In this document: piece after piece, positions 19,016 to 27,267 of the stretch
Numbering within the stretch: position 1 is the first letter of the stretch
How the letters are laid out: each line of letters begins with the position of its first letter
Assembly (NCBI GenBank): GCA_001304995.1
Contig: BBZU01000002.1
Span: 158,685 to 222,684, forward strand
DNA: 64,000 nt
DNA from: Clostridia bacterium UC5.1-1D10
Lineage (GTDB): Bacteria > Bacillota > Clostridia > Lachnospirales > Anaerotignaceae
Direction of reading: 5' to 3'
Made by a program: the position numbers and the translations under genes
Notes under the pieces: generated by a model
What the model saw: the letters and a program-made list of their open reading frames with translations, nothing else
What the model was told of the DNA's origin: nothing
Databases searched by the model: none

Positions 19016-19386
19016 TGGAAAGAAAAGTATTGGCGGCAGCCAGTTATGCAGAACAGAAATATTTTTTGGAGCCGGAGTTTCAGGCCCTCCCCGAGAGCAT
19101 TCAGGAAGAAGTCCGGGTCATTTGTGTGGTATTGGCGCAGAAATTGGGCTGCACCTTTTTGATGGGATTCAATGAAGATGGAGAACTGTATTTTGAAACA
19201 GTGAAGCAGGAAGACGATTTCGATTTTGACAATATTGGCGCGGAACTGGAGATCAAACGCCTCCAGCGGGAAAAGAAGGAACTTTTGAAAGCCCTGGAGC
19301 TGTGGTATGTGGTATATTTTACAGAAGAAGGGGAAAAAATCAAAGAAGAATTGCTGAAAAAGGCAGAAATGGAAAACAATCACTGA
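19015..19386 (+). CDS. DUF6145-like protein
   Basis: 123 aa, acidic, no signal or membrane segment. The layout (LAAASYAEQKYFLEPEFQALP, quoted in parts, then an acidic strand FNEDGELYFET, then a Lys-rich helix with IKRLQREKKELLKALE) matches a Clostridia family of unknown function that I recall as DUF6145. It is coupled to birA by TAATG. No catalytic motif is visible. Confidence 0.55.
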   Translation: MERKVLAAASYAEQKYFLEPEFQALPESIQEEVRVICVVLAQKLGCTFLMGFNEDGELYFETVKQEDDFDFDNIGAELEIKRLQREKKELLKALELWYVVYFTEEGEKIKEELLKKAEMENNH

Positions 19387-19424
19387 TAGTTTGTATAAAA
19401 AATAACAAAAAACACAAAAAAATA

Positions 19425-19452
19425 TTGCAATCCTTTCATTTGCTGTTATAAT
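19425..19452 (+). promoter_or_regulatory. Sigma-A promoter of the ECF S-component gene
   Basis: TTGCAA (19425-19430) and TATAAT (19447-19452), 16-base spacer, about 155 bases ahead of the start codon, so the mRNA has a long leader. Confidence 0.65.
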
Positions 19453-19458
19453 GTATGG

Positions 19459-19606
19459 TGGTTACGCGAAACGGCAGAAAAACAGCCGAAGATGTTATGT
19501 CCACAGGAGGGCAAATATACTGCGTCTGTGCTGAAACGCGGAACGGTTACTATTTTCCATATCATCTTATATCTTATAAGAATGAGAATGAAAGGAGCAA
19601 ATAAAT
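19459..19606 (+). other. Long 5' leader of the ECF transporter gene, possible structured RNA
   Basis: About 148 bases with short complementary segments (CGGC/GCCG; CACAG/CTGTG; GCGT/ACGC; CTTATA/TATAAG). The segment GCGAAACGG near the start is echoed by GCGGAACGG near the end. I checked it by eye against the main riboswitch classes (FMN, TPP, B12, THF, SAM, ykkC-type) and matched none. No terminator hairpin with a T run precedes the ribosome site. Confidence 0.3.
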
Positions 19607-20311
19607 ATGAGTGAAACAGTTGTAAACAAACCCGTGGAAGCGGAAGTGATTCCTGCTTCTGATTGTGTAGTGGAAACCACTAGCGGCAGAGTGCATGCCA
19701 AAAGCAAGATGTCTGTTGGCGAGCTGACCAGTATCGGTCTGATGACAGCAATCCTGATTGTCATGTCCTTCACACCGCTGGGATACTTCCGTACATTGGG
19801 GCTTTCCATTTCCCTGATGATGATCCCCGTGGCCATCGGCGCCATGATTATTGGCCCCAAAGCAGGGCTGTGGCTGGGACTTGTCTTTGGCGCAACCAGC
19901 TTTTATCAGGTACTGACAGCACCCAGCGCTTTCACCAGCGCATTGTTCAGCATCAGCCCCCTGTATACCTTCCTGGTATGCGTACCTACCCGTGCGCTTA
20001 TGGGATGGCTCACCGGTGTTTTGTTCCAGCTGATCCATAAAGTAGATCGCACCAACACCTTCAGTTATTTCGCAGGCGGTTTCCTGGCAGCGTTCCTGAA
20101 CACCCTGTTGTTCATGGGTACACTGGTTCTGCTGTTCTGGAATACAGATTACATCCAGGGTCTGAATCAGACTTTCGGCAATGTAAACCCTCTGGTATTC
20201 GTGGTACTGTTCGTAGGTGTCAACGGTGCGCTGGAAATGCCCGCAAGCTGTGTTGCAGGCGGTATCGTTTCCAAGGCTCTGAGCAAAGCCGTACATAAAA
20301 AACGGGCTTAA
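19607..20311 (+). CDS. ECF transporter substrate-binding (S) component, probably for pantothenate
   Basis: 234 aa. About 40 hydrophilic N-terminal residues, then six membrane helices from LTSIGLMTAILIVMSF. LGYFRTLGLSISLMMIPVAIGA and GPKAGLWLGLVFG are typical ECF S-component segments. The Ala-rich first helix would contact the shared EcfT. No EcfA or EcfT gene is nearby, so it should use a shared group II module encoded elsewhere. Substrate is inferred from two pantothenate kinases directly downstream. Riboflavin or another vitamin is not excluded. Confidence 0.7.
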   Translation: MSETVVNKPVEAEVIPASDCVVETTSGRVHAKSKMSVGELTSIGLMTAILIVMSFTPLGYFRTLGLSISLMMIPVAIGAMIIGPKAGLWLGLVFGATSFYQVLTAPSAFTSALFSISPLYTFLVCVPTRALMGWLTGVLFQLIHKVDRTNTFSYFAGGFLAAFLNTLLFMGTLVLLFWNTDYIQGLNQTFGNVNPLVFVVLFVGVNGALEMPASCVAGGIVSKALSKAVHKKRA

Positions 20312-20337
20312 GAGAAAGAAATAGAAATGATGTTTTT

Positions 20338-20369
20338 ACGGCGCGGGAACGGGTTCCCGTGCCGTTTTT
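20338..20369 (+). terminator. Rho-independent terminator after the ECF gene
   Basis: ACGGCGCGGGAA pairs with TTCCCGTGCCGT (one G-T pair), CGGG loop, then T5. Some read-through into coaX is likely because no clear promoter follows. Confidence 0.85.
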
Positions 20370-20403
20370 GAGAAAGGTATTTTTTAAGCAGAGGAGATCT
20401 AGC

Positions 20404-21180
20404 ATGATTTTAGTCATTGATGTAAGCAATACCAACAGCACATTGGGCGTCTTTGACGGGGACAAGCTGGTGGCAAACTGGCGGCTTTCCACCCTCAGCA
20501 GCCGTACTTCCGATGAAACAGGCATGCTGCTTCGGATGCTGTTTGTCCACTCCGGTATGGATATTTCTGAAATCGACGCCGTTGTGGTATCTTCCGTAGT
20601 GCCAAACGTGATGTATTCCCTGTTGAGCGGCATCCGGAAATATTTGCAGAAAGAACCTATGGTGGTTCGTGCCGGTATGAAAACAGGCATCAATCTGCGG
20701 ATGGAAAATCCCAAGGAAATGGGGACAGACCGTATCGTCAATTTGGTGGCAGCTTATGAACTCTACGGCGGCCCTGCCATTGTGGTGGATTACAGCACGG
20801 CTACAACTTTCGACGTTGTCAGCGAAAAAGGTGAATTTCTCACAGGCATCACTGCACCTGGCGTGCAGATCTGCGCAGACGCTTTGACACGGAGAGCAGC
20901 GCAGCTGCCTAAGATCGAAATCAAACGTCCTGAAACACTGATTACAAAAAACACAGTGGACAGTATTCAGGCTGGTCTGGTGCTGGGGCATATCGGCGAA
21001 ACCATTTATATCATCCAGCAGATCAAAGAGAAACTGGATATGCCCAATATCAAAGTCATCGCCACAGGCGGTCTGGCGAAAGTCATTGATGAAAACGAAG
21101 AAATCTTCGATGTATACGACCCGGTTCTGGCATTGCAGGGCTTGCGCCTGCTCTATGAAAAGAATCGGAACAGAAGATGA
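20404..21180 (+). CDS. coaX: Type III pantothenate kinase, divergent copy
   Basis: 258 aa. Type III kinases phosphorylate pantothenate, the first step to CoA, without feedback inhibition. It aligns end to end with the next gene. The phosphate-1 motif reads DVSNTN rather than DVGNTN, and the phosphate-2 motif reads DYSTATTFD rather than DxGTATTxD, so a loop glycine is serine in both. MGTDRIVNLVA and the GG-containing adenosine segment (VIATGGLAKVI) are kept. ATG 20404 has GAGGAG upstream. It may be a kinase with altered properties. Confidence 0.85.
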   Translation: MILVIDVSNTNSTLGVFDGDKLVANWRLSTLSSRTSDETGMLLRMLFVHSGMDISEIDAVVVSSVVPNVMYSLLSGIRKYLQKEPMVVRAGMKTGINLRMENPKEMGTDRIVNLVAAYELYGGPAIVVDYSTATTFDVVSEKGEFLTGITAPGVQICADALTRRAAQLPKIEIKRPETLITKNTVDSIQAGLVLGHIGETIYIIQQIKEKLDMPNIKVIATGGLAKVIDENEEIFDVYDPVLALQGLRLLYEKNRNRR

Positions 21181-21199
21181 TTTTTAGGAGGAACGATAC

Positions 21200-21967
21200 A
21201 TGCTTTTGGTAATTGATGTAGGGAATACCAACTATGTTTTGGGGGTATACCGCGGGGATAAACTCATTAAGTGCTGGCGTATGGCAACAGCCGGTGTCAG
21301 AACCGCAGATGAAACGGGTATCTTTATCCATTCCCTCTTTGACGCTTCCGATGTAAAGGCAAGCAGCATTGACGCGGTCATCATTTCTTCTGTTGTGCCG
21401 GATATTATGTATTCTCTGACACAGGGCATTCGGAAATATTTCCATATTGAGCCCATGATCGTCAGCGTTGGCATGAAAACAGGCATTTCCATCAAACGGG
21501 ACAACCCCAAAGGCGTTGGGGCAGACCGTATCGTCAATCTGGTGGCAGCCAATGAAATTTACGGCGGCCCTGCGGTGGTCATTGACTATGGCACAGCCAA
21601 CACTTTTGACGTACTGAACGAAAAATCCGAATTTATCACAGGGCTCATCACACCGGGCATTTCTGTCTGCGCGGACGCATTGACACAGCGTGCGGCACAG
21701 CTGCCTAAGATCGAGATCAAAAAGCCCAAGTCCATCATTGTGAAAAACACAGTGGGCAGTATCCAGGCAGGCCTGGTGCTGGGACACATTGGGCAGACCA
21801 TTTATATCATTGATCAGCTGAAAAAAGAGCTGAATATGCCGGATATGAAGGTCATTGCCACAGGCGGTCTGGCAAGAGTCATTGACCCCGACCGTAAGAT
21901 CTTCGATGTTCTTGACCCCGTTCTGACATTGAAAGGTCTGAAGATTCTGTATCACAAAAACAAGTAA
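21200..21967 (+). CDS. coaX: Type III pantothenate kinase, canonical copy
   Basis: 255 aa. Motifs: DVGNTNYVLGV, GADRIVNLVAANEIYGG, DYGTANTFDV (Asn for the usual second Thr) and VIATGGLARVI. Nineteen bases after the first copy, so the two are co-transcribed and arose by tandem duplication. This copy keeps the phosphate-loop glycines and is the better candidate for the housekeeping enzyme. Confidence 0.9.
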   Translation: MLLVIDVGNTNYVLGVYRGDKLIKCWRMATAGVRTADETGIFIHSLFDASDVKASSIDAVIISSVVPDIMYSLTQGIRKYFHIEPMIVSVGMKTGISIKRDNPKGVGADRIVNLVAANEIYGGPAVVIDYGTANTFDVLNEKSEFITGLITPGISVCADALTQRAAQLPKIEIKKPKSIIVKNTVGSIQAGLVLGHIGQTIYIIDQLKKELNMPDMKVIATGGLARVIDPDRKIFDVLDPVLTLKGLKILYHKNK

Positions 21968-21971
21968 ATCC

Positions 21972-22019
21972 AAAACAGGCAGGCAGAAATTTTTCTTTTC
22001 GGGTCTTGCCTGTTTTTTT
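21972..22019 (+). terminator. Rho-independent terminator after coaX
   Basis: AAAACAGGCA (21972-21981) pairs with TGCCTGTTTT (22007-22016), then T run. Confidence 0.8.
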
Positions 22020-22081
22020 CTGATATGATAGGATAGGAAAAGCCCGGAAAGTGGGCAGAAATCGCATGTTGGAGGAAGAAA

Positions 22082-23043
22082 ATGAAAATTGGAAATGTGA
22101 CATTGGAAAACAATGTTTTTCTGGCGCCCATGGCTGGGGTCACAGACCTGCCTTTCCGTCTGCTCTGCAAGGAAATGGGCTGCGGTCTGGTTTATTCCGA
22201 AATGGTCAGCGCAAAAGGCATTTTATATAACAACAAAAACACCACAGAACTGTTGCAGGTAGAGGCGGCGGAACGTCCCACAGCCATCCAGCTTTTTGGT
22301 TCTGATCCCAAAATTCTGGGGGAAATGGGCAAGAAAATCGAGCCTTATCCCTTTGATATCATTGATGTGAATATGGGTTGCCCTGCGCCGAAAATCGTCA
22401 AAAACGGGGAAGGCAGCGCCATTACAAAGACACCAGAACTGGTGGGGCAGATCGTAAAATCTCTGGTGGAAAGCCAGAAGAAGCCTGTTACCATCAAATT
22501 CCGTAAAGGCTTTGATGACGACCATATCAATGCCGTGGAAATCGCGAAAATTGCCGAAGCCAACGGCGCGGCGGCAGTGGCAGTCCATGGACGCACCAGA
22601 GAACAGTATTACAGCGGCAAAGCCGACTGGGATATCATCCGTCAGGTAAAAGAAGCCGTTTCCATACCTGTTATTGGTAATGGAGATGTGTTTACACCTC
22701 AGGATGCCAAGGCACTGCTGGACTATACGGCTGTGACGCCATTATGGTAGGCAGAGGCGCTCAGGGGAACCCTTGGCTGTTTAAGCGTATCATTCATTAT
22801 CTGGAAACAGAAGAGCTTCTGCCGGAGCCTACGGCGGAAGAGAGGGTGGAAAAAGCCCTGAGACACGCACGTATGCTCATTGACTACAAAGGGGAGTATA
22901 TCGGTGTCAGAGAAATGCGGAAACACATGGCGTGGTATATGAAAGGACTGCCCGGCGCTTCTGAACTGCGTGGCAAAATGAATTTCATGGAAAGCTATGA
23001 AGCCATGGAAGAACTGCTGCGTGCATATCTGGCAGGCAAATAA
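22082..23043 (+). CDS. dusB: tRNA-dihydrouridine synthase DusB (frameshifted)
   Basis: About 320 aa across one missing base. An FMN enzyme that reduces uridines in tRNA D-loops. [12 protein letters not shown] at 14-25, [17 protein letters not shown] with the catalytic Cys, and [12 protein letters not shown] are conserved. The first frame stops at 22750 after [12 protein letters not shown]. One G added at 22729-22730 (ACGG to ACGGG) gives [21 protein letters not shown], the normal Dus sequence. The coaX-dusB order is frequent in Clostridia. Confidence 0.92.
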
Positions 23044-23063
23044 GCAGTATAAAAAGAAATAAG

Positions 23064-23107
23064 AAAAAGACGTGGACAAGAGATTCCTCAAGTTCACGTC
23101 TTTTTTT
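23064..23107 (+). terminator. Rho-independent terminator after dusB
   Basis: AAAAAGACGTG pairs with CACGTCTTTTT (23064-23074 with 23095-23105), then further T. Confidence 0.85.
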
Positions 23108-23166
23108 GGTATATACGGCAATGCGCAGCGATGAAAACACATTGCCCGAAGATAGGGAGATGTTGT

Positions 23167-25277
23167 CTATTTGAAAATCCGATGACGCAGACGGGCGAAA
23201 AAGCCTTCTTTCTGCGGCAGTTCGGATGGAGTTGTCTGTTGCTGCTGTGCCTGCTGCATCAAAAGCTGCTGGCTGTCAACGGCAGTGCCTGTAAAGGGTT
23301 TCTTGATGTATTCCCCATCGGCACAGAGGATACGCGCTTTCACGTTATCGGCTTTGGCTGCATCCATGACATTGTGGATCTGTGCTTGAATGTCCGGGTC
23401 ATAAACCGGCGCAGCCACTTCCACACGACGTTCTGTATTTCTTGTCATGAAATCGGCGGAGGAAATATACATTTTCTCGTTTTTGCCGCTGCCGAAGCAG
23501 TAGATACGGGAATGTTCCAGATAACGTCCTACCACGTTGAACACACGGATGTTTTCTGTCATGCCGGGAACCTGCGGCAGTAGGCAGCAGATGCCACGGA
23601 TCATCATCTGAATCTGTACCCCTGCACAGGAGGCTTCTTTCAGTTTTTCGATGATGTCGATGTCCGTCAGGGAATTGAGCTTCAGGAAAATGCGTCCGTC
23701 ACTGCCTTTGGCGATTTCCTCGTCAATGAGGCGCATCACAGAGATTTTCAGGCTCACAGGCGCAACCAGCAGGTATTTGTAGCTGCCCATAAGGTTGCCG
23801 ATGCCCATGTTCTGGAAGAAGATGTTGGCATCATGACCGATTTCCTGATTGGCTGTCAGCAGAGAAAGGTCTGTGTACATTTCAGCCGTTTTCTCGTTGT
23901 AGTTGCCGGTGCCAATCTGGGTGATGTACTGGACTTCCCCGCGCTCTTTTTTGGTGATGAGGCAGAGTTTGGAATGAACTTTGTAGTCCTCGAAGCCGTA
24001 AATGATGGTACATCCGGCTTCCTCCAGACGTTCTGACCAGTCGATGTTGTTCTGCTCGTCAAAACGTGCCCGCAGCTCAATCAGAACGGTGACGTCCTTA
24101 CCATTTTCTGCCGCGTTGCAGAGATATTCCACCAGTTTGGTCTTTCTTGCCAGACGGTAAATGGTGATTTTAATGGAAATGACCGTAGGGTCATTGGATG
24201 CTTCTTTGATCATTTGCAGGAAAGGCTCCATGCTTTCAAAGGGATAGGAGAGCAGGATGTCTTTTTTCTGCACCTGCCGCAGGATACTTTCGTTTTTGTG
24301 GATGCGGGCAGGGTACTGTGGTTTAAAAACAGGGTAGGTCAACGCTTTCCGCTTGGTGTCGGTGAGCTTATCCGCCAGGGAGAATGCATATCCCATGGTC
24401 ATAGGGGCGGATGTGGTGTAAATCATGGCAGGCGTCAGTGCCAGATGTTCACACAGATAGGAGATGAAATGTTCGCTGATAGAATGGGAGATCTCCATAC
24501 GCACAGGCGCCAGCCGCCGCCGCTGTCCCAGCACTTTCTTCATTTTTTTCCGAAAGTCGCTGCCTACGTCAAAGGCTTCATCGTCGGGGTTGATATCCGC
24601 GTTTCTGGTGATGCAGATACAAACCTTTTCATCGACGGTGTAGTTATCGAAAACTTGGTCCATAAATTCCAGTATGATGTCTTCCATACGGATGTAGCGC
24701 ACATCGATTCCTGGCAGGAATAAAACTTCAGGCAGTGCCTGGGGCACAGGAATGACGGCAAAGACCTGTTTGCTTTTGAATTTCAGCATCGCGCATACAT
24801 GGATGACTTTGTTTTGCAGATGTGGAAACGGATGGTGGGTATCCACGATCTGCGGAGATAAGATAGGCAAGACGGAAGATTTGAAATACTGCTTCACATA
24901 TTTCTGTTCCACAGATTCCAATTCTGTATAAGCAAGATGAGAAACGCCATGGGCGCGAAGCTGCAATTGAATACTGCCAAAGAGTTTATCCCGCTTTTCG
25001 CAAAGGGGACGCACAGCGCGGTAAATGTGTTCCAGCTGTTCTTTGGGGGTCATGCCGGATTTGTTGTCGATGGCATGGGCTTTCACATGCATCATGTCAA
25101 AGAGGCTGCCCACGCGGATCATGAAAAACTCATCCAGATTGCTGGTGAAGATGGAGATAAACTTCAGTCTTTCCAGCAAAGGCAGGGTTTCATCCATGGC
25201 TTCACTGAGGACACGGTCGTTGAACCGCAGCCAGGAAAGTTCACGGTTTTGGGTGAACGGATATTTTTAGCGCCCAT
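23167..25277 (-). CDS. ppk1: Polyphosphate kinase 1 (frameshifted at the N terminus)
   Basis: About 703 aa. Polymerises ATP gamma-phosphate into polyphosphate. LSWLRFNDRVLSEA and FTSNLDEFFMIRVG are the N-terminal signatures. VHSKLCLITKK carries the autophosphorylated His, and GTGNYNEKTAEMYTDLSL follows. The open frame from a late ATG would lose the first 27 residues. The proper ATG (25275-25277, after AGAGGGGG) reads MGAK and joins the frame as MGAKKYPFTQNRELSW if one A is added to the minus-strand run at 25264-25268. The start overlaps the ppx stop by eleven bases. Confidence 0.9.
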
Positions 25278-26189
25278 GAATTTTCCCCCTCTGTTCTAAC
25301 AAATAGTACAAATAACCTTCCCTTACACCGTAGTTGATGGTGGTGATGCGGGAGATGTTGTAAAACTCAGCAATGGTATATAAAACTGTAATGCCGGGCA
25401 GGAACGTATGGATACGGTCAGGCGCGGTTTTCAGCAGTTGTTTGATAAAAATATCGGGTGTGTCGCATGCGCTGTCCAGAATAGCTTTCAGACAGGCAGG
25501 ATCGTAATAAGGGAGGGACTGTTCCTTCTTCTTTTTGGAAACAGCCTGCACCATCTGCATAGCCGCACGGGCAGAACCGCCGATGGCACATAAATCGGAA
25601 ATATCTGTTTTCTGAGGCGGCAATTCCTGTAATTTTTTGCGCACTTCTTTCTGAATCTGCTGTAATTCGGATTTTTTCGCGATGAGGTGATTTTTTACAT
25701 ACTGCTGGTACAGGTTCAAAGAGCCCATGGGCAGAGAAGTTGCCCGCTGAATGGTATGATCCTGATAGAATACCAGCTCGGTACTGCCGCCGCCGATGTC
25801 GGTGAGCAGACCTTTATCCATTTCCATGGCCTGCAATGCGCCGTAATAGTCGAAGATGGCTTCTTCTTCGCCGGAAAGGATGCGCACTTCAAAGCCGCAG
25901 TTTTCCCGAATGGCTTCCAGCACTTCCGGCGAGTTGTTGATGTTGCGCAGGGAAGCGGTGGCAAAGGGAAAACTTCCTGAATGGTCATATGATCCAGGAT
26001 TTCCCGAAATTCGGAAAGAACGGCAACAGCCTTACGAATACCGCTTTTTTTCAGACAGCGGTCTTTATTGATATAACCTGCCAGACCGGCAGGGCTTTTT
26101 TTGTTCAGTAATGATTTGATCTGATTGTTTTCGATTTTATAAAGCACCAAACGGATGGTATTGGAGCCGATGTCAATAACTGCGTACAA
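25267..26189 (-). CDS. ppx: Exopolyphosphatase Ppx/GppA family (frameshifted)
   Basis: About 307 aa across one missing base. Releases phosphate from polyphosphate ends. DIGSNTIRLVLY is the first ASKHA phosphate loop, LSGEEEAIFDYYG and LTDIGGGSTELVF the second, and INYGVREGYLYYLL the C-terminal signature. The first frame drifts after IQEVFPLP. One T added to the minus-strand run (25963-25965 on plus) gives EVFPFATASLRNINNSPEVL. Directly upstream of ppk1, so synthesis and breakdown of polyphosphate are co-encoded. Confidence 0.88.
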
Positions 26190-26351
26190 ATAAATTCCCC
26201 TCGTTTTCTACTTTTTTCACTATTATTTTGCTCGCGAATTGTTAAGTCTGCCACTTTATTTCTGTTAAATATATGTAAAATCCATAAGAAATCTGTGGAA
26301 AATATGTTGCGAAGAAATGTTAAATCCTTGATTTTTCGGCTTTTAAAAATG

Positions 26352-26828
26352 TTAAATGTTTGCTTTGGCAGAAATGCTTTCCAGATCTACCCGAACAACG
26401 CCTGTCTGGGCAAAGTAGCGCTGAATGTAGGCGTCGATTTCTTCGTCGCTGTGCTGGGTGTAACGGCGGCAAATAAGCTGGAGGGCATGACATTTTTCTG
26501 TTTCTTCCTCTACAACGGCAGCTGTGCCTTCCGCAATGACGCTTTCATAATGTGTGGTGAAATTTTCGCCGTCTATCAGACGTACTTTGGCAAAAGTCAC
26601 ACAGACATGAGGATTTTGCTGGATGTTTTCCAGTTTTCGGCCTGCTTTGGCGCAGTGGAAATACATGTGGTTTTCTTCCAGAACAACGGAAACAGGGACG
26701 CCGTAAGGCATGTTGTCATTGTCTGCGGTGGATAATACGGCAAAGTCACAGCCGTTGATGATGTCTCTGGCTTCTGTTTCTGTTCTTAAACGGTCTTTTC
26801 TGCGTAAAGGTGTATTTTTTGTTGACAT
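26352..26828 (-). CDS. Pyridoxamine 5'-phosphate oxidase-fold (NimA-like) flavin protein
   Basis: 158 aa. CDFAVLSTADNDNMPYGVPVSVV and MYFHCAKAGRKLENIQQNP (each in part) are the split-barrel FMN-binding segments of the NimA/PPOX group. The group includes nitroimidazole-resistance proteins and many uncharacterised oxidoreductases. The His in YFHCAKAG is the residue that can carry cofactor in Nim proteins. Own gene between ppx and the csoR promoter, good AGGAGGA site. Substrate unknown. Confidence 0.8.
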   Translation of the reverse strand: MSTKNTPLRRKDRLRTETEARDIINGCDFAVLSTADNDNMPYGVPVSVVLEENHMYFHCAKAGRKLENIQQNPHVCVTFAKVRLIDGENFTTHYESVIAEGTAAVVEEETEKCHALQLICRRYTQHSDEEIDAYIQRYFAQTGVVRVDLESISAKANI

Positions 26829-26900
26829 ACGTATTCCTCCTTTTTTCTATCCATCATACAACTGTATGCAGAAAAATGAAAGAAAAATATCAAAAAGGTA

Positions 26901-26929
26901 TTGCACCTACCATTTTGGTATGATATACT
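26901..26929 (+). promoter_or_regulatory. Sigma-A promoter of csoR-copA
   Basis: TTGCAC (26901-26906), 17-base spacer, TATACT (26924-26929), with TGA before the -10. The CsoR operator starts 14 bases downstream. Confidence 0.8.
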
Positions 26930-26943
26930 GTCCTCAGAAATAA

Positions 26944-26965
26944 TACCCCCCTAGGGGGGAGGGTA
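26944..26965 (+). promoter_or_regulatory. CsoR operator
   Basis: A pseudo-palindrome TACCCCCCTAGGGGGGAGG followed by GTA, matching the GC-rich copper operators (TAnCCCCnnnGGGGGTA type) known for CsoR. It covers the transcription start, so CsoR binding would block initiation until Cu(I) releases it. Confidence 0.85.
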
Positions 26966-26991
26966 CAGTGTGGAAGGAAAGGTGTGGTAAC

Positions 26992-27255
26992 ATGCGTGCA
27001 GATAAAGATAAGGTTACGAAATTGCTGAAAACAGCCAGAGGACAGCTGGATGGGATTTTGAAAATGGTGGAGGATGACCGCTATTGTATGGATATTTCCC
27101 AGCAGCTCATGGCAGTGGAAGCCATTCTCAACAAAGCAAATAAGGAAATTTTGACAGCCCATTTGAAGGGCTGCGTTGTGGCAGCCACCACCGATGCCGA
27201 AAAGGAAGAAAAGGTAGATGAACTGGTGGCTATGCTGGGCAAAATACTAAAATAA
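26992..27255 (+). CDS. csoR: Copper-sensing transcriptional repressor CsoR
   Basis: 87 aa, all-helical. The Cu(I) ligands are visible: Cys in DDRYCMDI (around residue 36), and His and Cys in HLKGC (around 61-65), giving the C-H-C set. TARGQLDGILKMVEDD is the DNA-binding helix region. ATG 26992 gives the usual start. Twelve bases before copA, behind a clear operator. Confidence 0.93.
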   Translation: MRADKDKVTKLLKTARGQLDGILKMVEDDRYCMDISQQLMAVEAILNKANKEILTAHLKGCVVAATTDAEKEEKVDELVAMLGKILK

Positions 27256-27267
27256 GGAGGAAATGCC

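Noticed and set aside
19459..19606. Known riboswitch (FMN, TPP, THF, cobalamin) ahead of the ECF gene
   Set aside because: None of the conserved core sequences is present; kept only as an unassigned leader.
23800..25200. Plus-strand reading frames across ppk1
   Set aside because: They mirror the coding frame of ppk1 and have no ribosome sites or domain patterns.
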